Below, piece after piece: positions 17,090 to 27,795 of a stretch of 64,000 nt of DNA (position 1 is the first letter of the stretch; each line of letters opens with the position of its first letter). A model generated the notes under the pieces. It made no database searches, was not told the origin of the DNA, and worked only from the letters and a program-made list of their open reading frames with translations. A program made the translations under genes and the position numbers. The DNA is from Apostichopus japonicus (Eukaryota; Echinodermata; Holothuroidea; Aspidochirotida; Stichopodidae), in NCBI RefSeq assembly GCF_037975245.1, contig NC_092576.1:42505111-42569110 (forward strand), read 5' to 3'.

Positions 17090-18180
17090 AACGCCCGAAT
17101 TAGACAATCATCATGGACAACCTAATAATAATCAATAACCCGAAAGAGTTACAATTCTAGAACTGTTTTCTCAAACACTCTTAATTCTTCGCTACATAAT
17201 ACATCAGTTAGACTAAATCTCTATCATTCACTAAATATTGCTTTTAATTATCTAATGTAACGCAATATCTTAATTTAATAGTTTTTAGTAAAATTTTATG
17301 AATAAGAGTTAGACAAGGTTAGAGCTTATTCTAAAAATGATCTTGTCATTTCGACATTATTCCACATATTTTTCGGCATCACAATGTGCAGTGAGTCATT
17401 GTAAGTTTAGGAGGAATAAAAGCTCCGCCTACATCACTCCTACTGAAATGTATAGTGAACTTTGACCTCGACCAAGATCAAATACAATGGAGAATATAAT
17501 CAACAATAAATTTGTACTATTAGCATTATTACTATTATTATTAATATTTGTTATCATTACTAAGAACATTATCGAAATTATTGATTGCTTGTTAACTTAC
17601 ATTAACTTCACCCAAGACATTTTATCATTGCATGATCTCCATTCCTTATGCTAGGTCAACTGAATTTAGTTTAATATTTTCAAATATGTTGTAATTCTTA
17701 TGTAACTTTCCTTAGGTTAATAGAAGAACACATTGCAATTGAAACGACACCGACTTCTTCATATTCGTTTCTATACTTTTTAATTTAATTTTTAATCTTT
17801 AAGGTTCATATTAGATACCCCAGACTATGCGTGGACTATTCAAAGTTTGATCAAGCTTAGCTAACCATCCATTTAAAATTGTTATAACAAGTTAATGTTA
17901 CGTAGGGAATGGCTTCTTCCATTTGATGACAAAACAATGTTTTCGACCAGACAACATATTTTCATAACAATACTTAAAGCAATTTTGTTCAAAGTCTGGT
18001 GTTTATTGTCAAATATTTCCTCTACGATTTGAAATAAACGTCCTTGACTGGTAAGTTATTGAAGTGAATTTAAGTTGACCTCGAAAAGTATTCCAAGAAA
18101 ATTCAGTTTGAGGAATAGTAGGTTACGCTTAGTTTAAATTGTTCTTGTAATTTAGCGCATATAAACTGCGGTCTGTATTT
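17090..18180. other. 3' flank of the proline-rich protein gene; no further gene seen
   Basis: AT-rich DNA containing two candidate poly(A) signals (17415-17420 and 17505-17510) and a short TTATTA-type run near 17525-17550. No exon with good splice signals was recognised. Confidence 0.4.
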
Positions 18181-18183
18181 ACA

Positions 18184-18191
18184 AAAAAAAA

Positions 18192-18243
<52 letters not shown>

Positions 18244-18251
18244 TTTTTTTT
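18184..18251. repeat. (TA)n tract inside a perfect 68-bp palindrome
   Basis: AAAAAAAAGG followed by about 47 bp of alternating AT, then CCTTTTTTTT. The non-repeat flanks are exactly complementary, so the whole can extrude as one hairpin or cruciform. Confidence 0.9.
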
Positions 18252-18958
18252 GTTCAATTACCCGATCAAATCGCAAGCTATAACCTCGTAATTAATGTTA
18301 CATACATCGGCAGCTTATTAATGAGTTCTGATTGTAACAGTTAATCATTATAGTAAATCTATCAGACAGCAAATTCAACTAAGTATAAAAAAAGTACGGC
18401 GTCGCGTAAAACGCATCCTCGGGAGCAAACCAGCAAACCCTCTCCCCGCTCTCAAATCTGTTTTCCTTGTTTATGTTGAAGGTGGAGGGGTGGGTGGGGT
18501 GGGATGGTGGGGAAGTAGTAAGGACCAAGTAAATTATTGGCAATAATACAGATGTAGGAACCAATGACACACCCCAATCGTTATACCATTGATTTTGCAC
18601 ACTACATCATCAAAGTCATGTGGTCTCTAAACCTTTTAAGTTTTCATGACGAAACGCTACCTTTACGAAAATTACTTATACAGAGTGGCATATCCATGGC
18701 ACCTCTTTAGGTGTCCGTACCAAGTCCATATATACATTTGAACCTCGATAAAATTTTCGTTTGAAAATGCCTCAAGTTACGTAATGTTTGCTCCACATGT
18801 ATATTTGCTTTCATACTCTTTGTAATAGGCCAGCCAAAGAACACGGCAAAACCAACTCATATGTGGAAACATATCTAAGAAAATATATCCTTGATGATTT
18901 CTATAAGTGAGAAAATCGTCGAAAAGTATGATATTTAATCTCAGTATATTACGTGTTA

Positions 18959-19337
18959 CCTACGGCGGTCATAAGGTGACATGCGAGAGGTAAAGTTAAT
19001 ATGTTAGCATAACACGACATCTCGACAAAATATTGATTTTTTGTCGAGATACCGACTTACTCTAACTTGACATCTCGATAACATTTCTCAAATTGTCGAG
19101 TTACCATGTTCCACCTAACTCGGTATCTCGACAATATTTTGATATTTGTCGTGATATCGACTTACGCTACACTAATGCACATTATCAAATTAATTGCAAG
19201 GCTATGGCATTTTGACAAATTTTACCGACATGTCAAGTTAGCGTTTCTCGGTATCCCGACAAAATTTTCAAAAATGTGTAAAATGATTCCAACATGGTAA
19301 TTCTTCATCTCGCATGTCACCTTATGACCGCCGTAGT
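18959..19337. mobile_element. MITE with 29-bp perfect inverted termini and TA target site
   Basis: The left terminus (18960-18988, starting CTACGGCGGTCATAAGGTGA) is perfectly complementary to the right terminus (19308-19336). TA flanks both sides (18957-18958 and 19338-19339), as for Tc1/mariner-type insertion. The interior has at least six copies, in both orientations, of an ATCTCGACAA iteron forming internal hairpins. No coding sequence. Confidence 0.88.
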
Positions 19338-19987
19338 TATATGCAGCCTCTAACTTTTAAGAAGTAATCGTCTTATAAAATTGGTGGCGCTATTTCACTT
19401 AGCAAGACTATTTGTTGTTCGTTGTTTCGTTCAGCTGGCAATCTCGATATAGGGCCTTCAACCTTAGCGACTCACCAGCCTATCGGATCAACCACATGAC
19501 GCGATTTACGTCACATAGCAACATGGTAACTCGTAATACCCGATCAACGCTGCTAAGAGTGGTATTCAGTTAATGCTGTTAGTTACAATCCTGATACGCA
19601 ACCTCATACGCAGTAACAATAAAGTATGACGACGAATTATTCGAGTTTCCTCCCGATACTCGATACTACCTCGTACGCATGCGCAGTAACCATAAATTAT
19701 GACGAATTATTCGAGTGTCCATTCGGGTGAGCTGGTTTTTACGAATATGCGTTATAACTGAGGTATACGTAACGGCAACTCACCTGGAGTAACGACTCGA
19801 GCCTACCACTCAAACTCACCTATATATAGACAAATAATCATAGTCAAGTTTTGTCTTGAAGGAAGTAATTAATTATCGCCGAAGAACCCTCTTTAAAAAT
19901 AAAACTATAAATATTGCTTGATGACTCTTGCACAGACTGCAGGGAAACATTTCCTGCCTGTACAATTACACAGTGTGCCAAACTGCG

Positions 19988-19991
<4 letters not shown>

Positions 19992-20064
<73 letters not shown>
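19992..20064. repeat. (TA)n microsatellite
   Basis: About 73 bp of pure alternating AT. Confidence 0.96.
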
Positions 20065-20068
<4 letters not shown>

Positions 20069-20269
20069 CGTTCGTCGGAGTGGTAATCCGTCCAGCTCGT
20101 TTTATCAGTGTTATAGAGCAGAAAGAAGGGTAATACAGACAGATCGTTTTAAGTGTATCCAATGCTAAACAGAAAACATCTTAATTATTTTAAGTTGTTT
20201 CGTCATCAACATAGCTTTATTAAGCGTCTAGCGCTCGACGGGATTATGTGCAGTATATAATTATAGTAC

Positions 20270-20455
20270 ACAACCTTTTGGCTAAGATCATGTGTAGTAT
20301 TATGTTACCCTTCTATAGGAGAATGGTGATACACACCTGACGATGATCACACAGTCACAGTCTCGATATAATTGGACTGGGGTTAAGAGCGGATCAGTCG
20401 TTCGGTTCTTTGGGTTTTCGTGCCCAGGTACTTCCTGGGTGACTTTTCTTTATAA
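20270..20455 (+). mobile_element. U2 snRNA-headed SINE, copy A
   Basis: It begins with ACAACCTTTTGGCTAAGATC and continues TGTGTAGTAT. Apart from a few changes this is the 5' end of metazoan U2 snRNA, including the GUAGUA branch-site recognition segment. The body (GATGATCACACAGTCACAGT, then GAGCGGATCAGTCG, then GTGCCCAGGT) is not U2 but is shared with the copy at 35024-35202. No clean target duplication is seen here, though TTATAGTACA on the left loosely matches TTATAAGTATACA on the right. Confidence 0.68.
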
Positions 20456-20592
20456 GTATACAGGTACATGCTTCGATGACTACTTAAGAACCTAGACCGA
20501 CTTGTTAATTAATCTTACTCTGAAGTAACCAAGCTACCATGAAAAGTAATTCTGGTGATTATGATTAACAATTGGCTTCATATAGTCTATAG

Positions 20593-20990
20593 CAGTGGAT
20601 CTCAAACGTTTTTAGGCAACCGCCCTCTTTGTCGATCTTGAACTGTCCCAATGCCCCACTCCCCCACCCCTCCCCTCGACCTACCGTTCATAGTCGGCCG
20701 CTCTAGCGAGCAATCAGACTGTCCGAAGATATGCATATAGGAATTAAAAATATAGCCTACATTCCCTACAAGATGATGAATTTCCTCTCAACAATAGTTA
20801 TTTTTTTTTAGTTCCCAGACCCCCTGGATGCCTTATTGTGCCTTAAATCGCTGCAAAATTGTGTCGTAATCGTCAGGGATCCTCAAATCAGTACCAACGC
20901 CCCGTACTCCCCGTGCACCCTGTATCGCCACCCTGAGACTGCCCAACGCCCCAGGGGGGGGGGCGGCAGGGACCACTTTGAGAACCACTG
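20593..20990. mobile_element. hAT-like non-autonomous element with exact 8-bp target duplication
   Basis: It starts CAGTGGATCTCAAACG and ends TTTGAGAACCACTG. GTCTATAG occurs immediately on both sides (20585-20592 and 20991-20998). The interior is C-rich then G-rich, with no coding capacity. Confidence 0.9.
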
Positions 20991-20999
20991 GTCTATAGT

Positions 21000-23170
21000 A
21001 TTGGAGAGGTGTATTTCTTTAACTGGAATACATTGGGAGTGACGTAACTCTTAAGATGGATGAAAGGTTTTAACAGATGACAATTGGCTTACTAGGTATA
21101 AAGTACATATCAAGACTAAAATGCTGCGTAAATTCATACTTAAATGATGTTATGATGGCCTTGTACAAATACACTGTTCCCGAGTAAGTGTGTTAACCTA
21201 TGGAACGCCAAAAGGGACACAACGTATGATGATAATTATCAAAGTAATGATGTATATGATGATATCAACGTAGCCGATGATAATGTTAAAGCTACAAGGT
21301 GATAGCGAACATTCTGGTAATTCCGGCGTTCCTCCAGGAACTAAGCACCGGAACAGTCTGCCAATGACCGTGTATACAGGTATAAAGGTCACGTGAAAGT
21401 TAAAACCTACACATATATAGCATCGTCATAATCAATGGTATTATAATTCAGTCACGTATACTACAGAGCCTTATAAAATCATGGCATTCCTGTGTTGGTG
21501 TTTGATTACAAATTACTACTTATCATCTTGATTCTCGAAAAATCGGAAATTATCGTCAACTATTGTTTCCTAATAACCCTTATCATTGTCTAGTTTTAGT
21601 CATTCATACGCGATACTTGGTAAGAACAATCCACGCACTTGAACGTGGAAACTCACTCGCTGAGGACGTCCGGACCACTGTTTTGTATGTTTAGTTGCTA
21701 TGGTTAGCATTAACGTTAATCTATACTTCTGAAAATGTGCTGACAGTATTTAAAAGGAAGGAGAACTATATAACGTTATTATTTAGTTTCTGTTATTCAA
21801 CGTCGCAGCCGCAATATTACATCAATATTTATTTAATTTTAATTATTTTCTCTGGATATAGAGAGGGACAGGATTCTGATCTGTAACACACCGGAGCTGA
21901 CGGTTGTAATCAACTTGAGTTCATTGTTGAAGGTGAGTTTTATCATATGCTTATACGGTAACACATATAGATTATCAATTTTTCTTTTATTTCTCAATAA
22001 TGATAAACCTAAAGTGTGCATGGGAAGAAAAATGGCGACAATTGAGGATTTGTTATGTACAATTTCGTATTACAATATTTTGTTATTAATATACCATAAT
22101 TCAGAAAAATATAGATTCTGTTTTATTATCGTTATTATTCCGAAAGATAAACACTGCCACAGTTGATAGATAAAAGAGTTTGTGAAAGCTCTTAATTAAA
22201 GTTACTATGACAGAATTAGAGAGCTACGAACACATGAAATGTTTTAGGAGGTGTAATGTCCGTAATTTGATATCATTTCATGGGGAGGGGAGGGGAAGGG
22301 AGGGCCTGGCCAAGGGCAAACCATTTCCCTGTAATTATCAGCTCGTTTAAAGAGGCCCCTCGTTCACTACTGATTGGAGACTGTTCTTATCATATATTCC
22401 ATATCTGAATATACCATATGTCAGTATATCCACAAAGTACTATAGCCCCTTTGAGTACTACATAATTACACAGGCCCATCGGCAAGATTGTATATTACAT
22501 TACGCCATCGGCCCGTAATGGAGGCGATTGTGGGTGTTGGCATTTCATTAAACTTCTATGGACATTATTCATCACCTATATCGAAAGACGCTTTGCTGTG
22601 GGGGGGGGAGTGGTGGGGGAGGGGAGGGGGGTTTCGACATATTTCAAGTTTCAATTCAAAGCAAGTTAATGTACGAATAGTAATTATTCATAAAGACAAA
22701 AAACGAAAAAGAAAATCCTTTCAAAGTGCTACCTTTTGTTTTAACGAATTAGTAAATCTATCTTTAATCTCTTATCCATTGGTCAATAAACTTCTAGAAC
22801 GTGTTCAGTCGATATTATGACATATCAGATATACAAATATGATTATCGTGACAACCCGTACAAGACGTATATGGCAATGATTTCTTTCACCAACCCACAC
22901 ATGCATATCGGGTGACAGTTCCCTTTGGCATATTTATTTCGCGAATTGTGATAGATAATGTTCGTCTTGCGGTAAATGCGTCATTTGAAAAACTGACGAA
23001 AATTAAAAAAAAAAAAAAAAATGTGTAATCTATTTAAAATGGGCGATTATATATCATGCAACAGGTAAAATTTAATAAAAATTGAAAGTGTAACATATAT
23101 TAAAAGACAGTGTTATAAACAGGTTATATATGGATAATATGATGCATCGCTGAGAGCTTGTCCATGCAGT
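21000..23170. other. Intergenic, no gene supported
   Basis: Open frames here are short and lack matched splice signals. G-rich runs occur at 22279-22302 and 22600-22630. A donor-like site (GAAG|GTGAGT) near 21930 could belong to an unrecognised untranslated exon, but nothing else supports it. Confidence 0.35.
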
Positions 23171-23178
23171 ACTGAGAT

Positions 23179-23561
23179 CAAGGGCGTAGGAACCGGGGGG
23201 GGGGGGGGGCTGGGGGGTGCCAGCCCCCCCAGTGAAAAATGTGGAGGGGCGGAAGTATCATTCCGCCCCCCCGCTTCGCAAGTCAGAAAACCCCTTTTTC
23301 ATTTCCAAATGAGAAAAAAAAATCTCATTTGGAGCACCAAATTGCATCTAAGGCCTGGTGAAAATACAAAATTAAGTTTACAAAATGGAGTGGGTGTTGA
23401 AGTGTGCTATATTGCACCAAATTGCCTCTGAGGCTACCTGGAAACGCAAAAAATTCCAAAGGGGAGGGGGACACCCCCTCCCCTTAGACCCCTCCCCCAG
23501 GCCGGCTATCAGTCTTCAGCCCCCCCCCCCCCCCACTCAAAAGTACCTTCCTACGCCACTG
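23179..23561 (-). mobile_element. hAT-like family A, copy 1 (383 bp), exact 8-bp duplication
   Basis: Termini are CAAGGGCGTAGGAACC and GTACCTTCCTACGCCACTG, flanked by ACTGAGAT at 23171-23178 and 23562-23569. The same family occurs at 25091-25483 and 61255-61596 in the opposite orientation. It has an internal hairpin around CATTTCCAAATGAG and long G and C homopolymers near the ends. Confidence 0.93.
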
Positions 23562-24158
23562 ACTGAGATTAATCACGAAATTTCAAAGAAACTTAACAGA
23601 ATCTTTTTAGACAACAATTAATTTACTATAGAAGGTATATGGATATTGTTTAACGTGTATGTATCAGGTTGCGATGGTCGACAATTGCTCAATATTTCGA
23701 AGAATCTGGTGTGACGTCACAAACTGAAGACTACCAAAAATGCACTTAATATTTATGCTGGTCTTATTACTAAGAAACTAACTGCGGAAGTGCCCATGCA
23801 CCGTTTTAGTGCGTTGATTTCCGTTGTTTTCCGCAAGCGGTAGGGAAAGGGTTTTTATGATAAGAGGTATATGTATTTTCAAAGCAAAAAGCCTACACCG
23901 TGACTGTACTACGCTTTCAAACCATCCAAGTAACGTATCCTATTCGTCAGAATATAGTTTACATATAAGAATTTGGACACAAACTCTGGTTATATCATTG
24001 AATTTTGCGGCTATCTTTACTTAAGCCGACTTTATGTGCGGTTACCCAATGTAAGGAAAAGTGTATTTTTACGAACAAATTGCTCGTGAAACGTATACAA
24101 GTGACTTCTCTTTCGAATGTTAACAATGGTTTATAGGTGAAACGTATTTAGTTACACC

Positions 24159-24480
24159 GGTGCTGTGGCAGAGTGGATAAAGGCGGTGGTATTGGAATCA
24201 ATGAGGTTTAGCAATCGGGAGGTTCCGGGTTCGATACCCGGTCGTGTTATAGTAAGGTTGTTTTTTCATTCAAGAGCAATCTACGGTTTTGCCATCTGAA
24301 TTGACATTCTTAATTAAAAAGATTCCAAATTTGAGTAACATATCTTGAAATGGAAGCCACCCGACGTGTAAGTTGTAATCCACAAGCTCTTGCTGGTTTC
24401 TCCCACATTTGTGGTGGCTTAAGCGTCGCAAAAATAACTGCTGATTATTGCTATTATTATTATTATTATTATGTAGGGCG
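24159..24480 (+). mobile_element. tRNA-derived SINE or tRNA pseudogene with class-II-like head
   Basis: TGGCAGAGTGG (24166-24176) matches box A and GGTTCGATACC (24228-24238) matches box B, within a perfect T-arm stem (CCGGG/CCCGG). The anticodon stem pairs badly and the acceptor ends do not pair, so a working tRNA is unlikely. The interval between the boxes fits a long-variable-arm Ser/Leu-type ancestor. A (TTA)n run near 24451-24471 could be the SINE tail. Confidence 0.55.
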
Positions 24481-24802
24481 CCTATAAAAGTATTGGCTTT
24501 AGCCTATACTTCGAGTACATGCCCATTAGTCGCTATCATTGTTATATATTGTTCTAATAATGAGTACATTCAACAAGTTGTGTTTTGGTTTGCGGAAACA
24601 CTCGTCTGGTGACAATACGTGACCGTGTTGTTTCTACTCACTTCCGTATTGCTTATCCAAACACTTGCAATTGACAAACTGTACGTACGTATACGTATGT
24701 ACCGTATCGAGGTCACAGTGATGGTTGCATATAGGCCGATTAAATGCCTCATTGAAATACACACGGAATCATGAAAGTATAATGCAGTCCCTTAGTCTAG
24801 AT

Positions 24803-25527
24803 CAGGGGTTCCCTAACTGGGGTGCATGAACCCCAAGGGGGTGCGTGAGTCCATCCCAGGGGGTTCGTGAGACGTTTCTGAAAGTCAAAACTAGACTACT
24901 TTTTGTTGAACTAATATCTGATATATCATATAATTAGTAATGTACAAGAGTCGTACCTATCGACAAACTCTGCAATATTACACTATGAACTTGTTCTTTT
25001 ACGAAGCACTGTTATGCGTATTATAGTATGATCATGACTCAGATCGTTTCTCGAAAAGTTGGGGGCTCGTGGACAACTCTGACGTCCACACAGTGGCGTA
25101 GGAAGGTACTGTTGTGGGGGGGGGGCTGAAGACTGATGGCCGGCCTAGGGGAGGGGTCTAAGGGGAGGGGGTCTCAGATGCAATTGGTGCAATATAGCAC
25201 ACTTCAACACCCACTCCATTTTGTAAATAATTTTGCATTTTCACCTGGCCTTAGATGCAATTTGGTGCTCCAAATGAGATTTTTTTTTCTGCCAAAATGT
25301 TCTGAGCACTAAGGGCAGCGGGAATAGCATAAATGAGTAAAATGACGAATGTTGTTATCATTTATTGAGAAATGAAAAGGGGTTTCTGACTTGCGAAGCG
25401 GGGGCGGAATGATACTTCCGCCCCATATTTTTCTCTGTGGGGGGTTGGGCTCGCGCCCCCAGCCCCCGGTTCCTACGCCCTTGCATCCACAGGGGGTTCG
25501 TGGGGGAATAAAGTTAGGGAAACCCTG
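24803..25527. mobile_element. hAT-like element D carrying a nested family A insertion
   Basis: Termini are CAGGGGTTCCCTAACTGGGG and AGTTAGGGAAACCCTG. Flanks are GTCTAGAT (24795-24802) and GTCTAGGT (25528-25535), a 7/8 match. The element is interrupted by the family A copy at 25091-25483, which is therefore younger. Confidence 0.86.
25091..25483 (+). mobile_element. hAT-like family A, copy 2, nested in element D
   Basis: It starts CAGTGGCGTAGGAAGGTAC and ends GGTTCCTACGCCCTTG. Flanks are CGTCCACA (25083-25090) and CATCCACA (25484-25491), a 7/8 match. Compared with copy 1 it has an extra internal segment around 25290-25370. Confidence 0.9.
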
Positions 25528-25562
25528 GTCTAGGTAGAAGTTCTCACTAGCTAAACGCTACC

Positions 25563-26638
25563 CAGTGGCGGCGGAACCGGGGGGGGGGGGCTTCTTGGGG
25601 GCTCAGCCCCCCCAATGAAAAAGTTGAGGGGACAAATGCATGATAAGCCCCCCAATATTTACCAAGGCTCCGAAACGTGCATCTGCCCATTTTTCAAAGC
25701 ATACTTGTCGATCTGTCCGATGCACACGTATACTATATAGGTGTAATAAATTTAGTAAATGCTGGGGGACCCTCGGCCCGTCCCCTGGCTATAGACCACA
25801 TTGTCACCCCAACCGCGTCTTCACGCCCCGTGAAAAGTGGAAGCAATGAGTGTGAGTACCGGTAAGCGCAACACAACTTCGTCTTAGGCCAATGACTTGC
25901 ATCATTTCAGCCAGTTCTCCAACATCCCCTTACTCAGTGGCGGAGTGTCCATACAGTCACGGGGCGGATGCCCCCTGACGGACTCAAATGGACTGCAGGC
26001 GCCCTTTTCAGCTTTTCACTACTTTTTACTTATTCGCGATTATTGACTATTTTATTGCGCTCTCATCTACCTTTTGACATTTGCCATATTCTCTTGGTGT
26101 AATTTTTCGACCAAATGGCGACGACAGCTATTTATTCTCCGTTTATCTGCAAATTAGCAAGGCCCGGAAAGGATCATTTCCTGCAATCTAGGGAATATCT
26201 TTACTCAAAAATTTTCTGTACGCTCCGCGCCAACCTGTGGTGGCGCTCCGCTTTGATAGTGTCGAAAGCGCCCCTACAGACCATTCTTGTCCCTCTGACC
26301 AATACCCCTAGCTCCGCCACTGCCCTTACTACACTCAAAAACGTCTTTGCGAGTACACTACGAGTAATAGCTACTCTCTTAAAACACCATCGAATATACA
26401 AATTACAATGTTTTTACAGACTTTTACGTGCAATCTCAGAAATTGCAGGCTTGAGACCCATATTTTAGGGCTAGGTATTCGCAGCATAAAACACTCGGGA
26501 AGTGCCGTTTCCGGCCATCTGGGGGTTTGAAAAACCCCAAAATTTTCTTGTACGCTCCTCGCCAACCGATGGTGGCGCTCCGCTTAGATAGTCTCTACAC
26601 ATTAGCCCCCCAATAATTTTTCCGTTCCGCCGCGCCTG
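25563..26638. mobile_element. hAT-like element C carrying a nested family B insertion
   Basis: Termini are CAGTGGCGGCGGAACCGG and CCGTTCCGCCGCGCCTG. ACGCTACC flanks both ends exactly (25555-25562 and 26639-26646). The family B copy at 25935-26322 lies inside. Element C also has a stretch (GGTGGCGCTCCGCTTAGATA) resembling part of family B. Confidence 0.9.
25935..26322 (+). mobile_element. hAT-like family B, copy 1, nested in element C
   Basis: It starts CAGTGGCGGAGTGTCC and ends AGCTCCGCCACTG. CCCTTACT flanks both ends exactly (25927-25934 and 26323-26330). A second, truncated copy lies at 43018-43345 on the opposite strand. Confidence 0.92.
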
Positions 26639-26768
26639 ACGCTACCCATCACTGGACAGCTGACAAGTTGGCTTTGCATGGCAACATTACGTTTTCGTAT
26701 GATGACCATGCAGATATTTTGCTATGAGAGCCTGGAGTTTTCGTCACTTGTAAAACAAACCTCTTTAC

Positions 26769-26877
26769 TCAGAAGTAAACAATTCTCGTACGCTGCTCCT
26801 GGGAGGCCTAAAGTGGTCTTTACTAAGTAGTAAACAATTCTCGTACGCTGCCCCTGGGAGGGAGGCCTAAAGTGGTC
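26769..26877 (+). repeat. Tandem duplication of about 50-57 bp
   Basis: Two adjacent copies of a unit containing AGTAAACAATTCTCGTACGC and GGGAGGCCTAAAGTGGTC. The second has a small extra GGGA. Confidence 0.85.
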
Positions 26878-27324
26878 GAAAATTGCCTCAATTGATGCAA
26901 TGTTTGCACCACATGTACTTCCATTCATGTTCAAGTTCAACATCAAAGTCACACAACACCAGATCCTGATTGATAACGTATCAAAAGAGATGTTCTCCTG
27001 ATGCGGCATTTTGACCCATTTCCAAACTTTAATAGGAGGCTGTCACCTGAAGGAAGTTTAGTCGAGTGACCTAATCAGTTTGGAATAACTTCCGGATGAT
27101 AACATGTGTGAGTAATATACCTGGCACCTAACAGAGTATATAGTTGGAGGCACACCATATAAGCCCGGAATCCCACGCATAGTGACGTCATCACCGCGGA
27201 GGCCTATGAGTTTATATTACGGCTATAGTGACTGACGTTAATATACATTCCGTACAGTATACTAACACCGGCAGTGTTGGGGGTATTTACCTGCAGAATA
27301 ACCATTTGAATTCAGTCAAATTCG

Positions 27325-27760
27325 ACTTCACTATGTATTTCACTACGTATTTCACTTTGTATTTTACTGTGTATTTCAATATGAATTTCAATATATATTT
27401 CAATTCGTATTTCAATATATGTATTTCACTATGTTTGGCAATATGGATTACAATATGTATTTCAATATGTATTTCAATATGTATAACAACATGTATTTCA
27501 ATATGTATAAAAATATGTATTTCAATACGTATTTCAATATATGTATTTCACTATGTTTGGCAATATGGATTACATTATGTATTTCAATACGTATTTCAAT
27601 ATGTATAACAATATGTATTTCAATATGTATAGAAATATGTATTTCAATACGTATTTCAATATATGTATTTCACTATGTTTGGCAATATGGATTCCAATAT
27701 GTATTTCATTACGTATTTCAATATGAATTTCAATATGTATTTCAATATGTATTTATTTCT
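27325..27760 (+). repeat. 12-bp tandem repeat with 122-bp higher-order unit
   Basis: The basic unit is about TATTTCAATATG. A marker variant (GTATTTCACTATGTTTGGCA) recurs at 27421, 27543 and 27665, a period of 122 bp. Since 122 is not a multiple of three, the same repeat gives open frames in three phases. These are not genes. Confidence 0.92.
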
Positions 27761-27795
27761 AATGTCATGGTTACTGAGGGAGTATCGACACTGCA

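Noticed and set aside
24159-24250. Functional tRNA gene
   Set aside because: Boxes A and B and the T arm are good, but the anticodon stem and acceptor do not pair.
26115-26468. 117-codon frame with plausible composition
   Set aside because: It lies across the border of nested non-coding transposons B and C.
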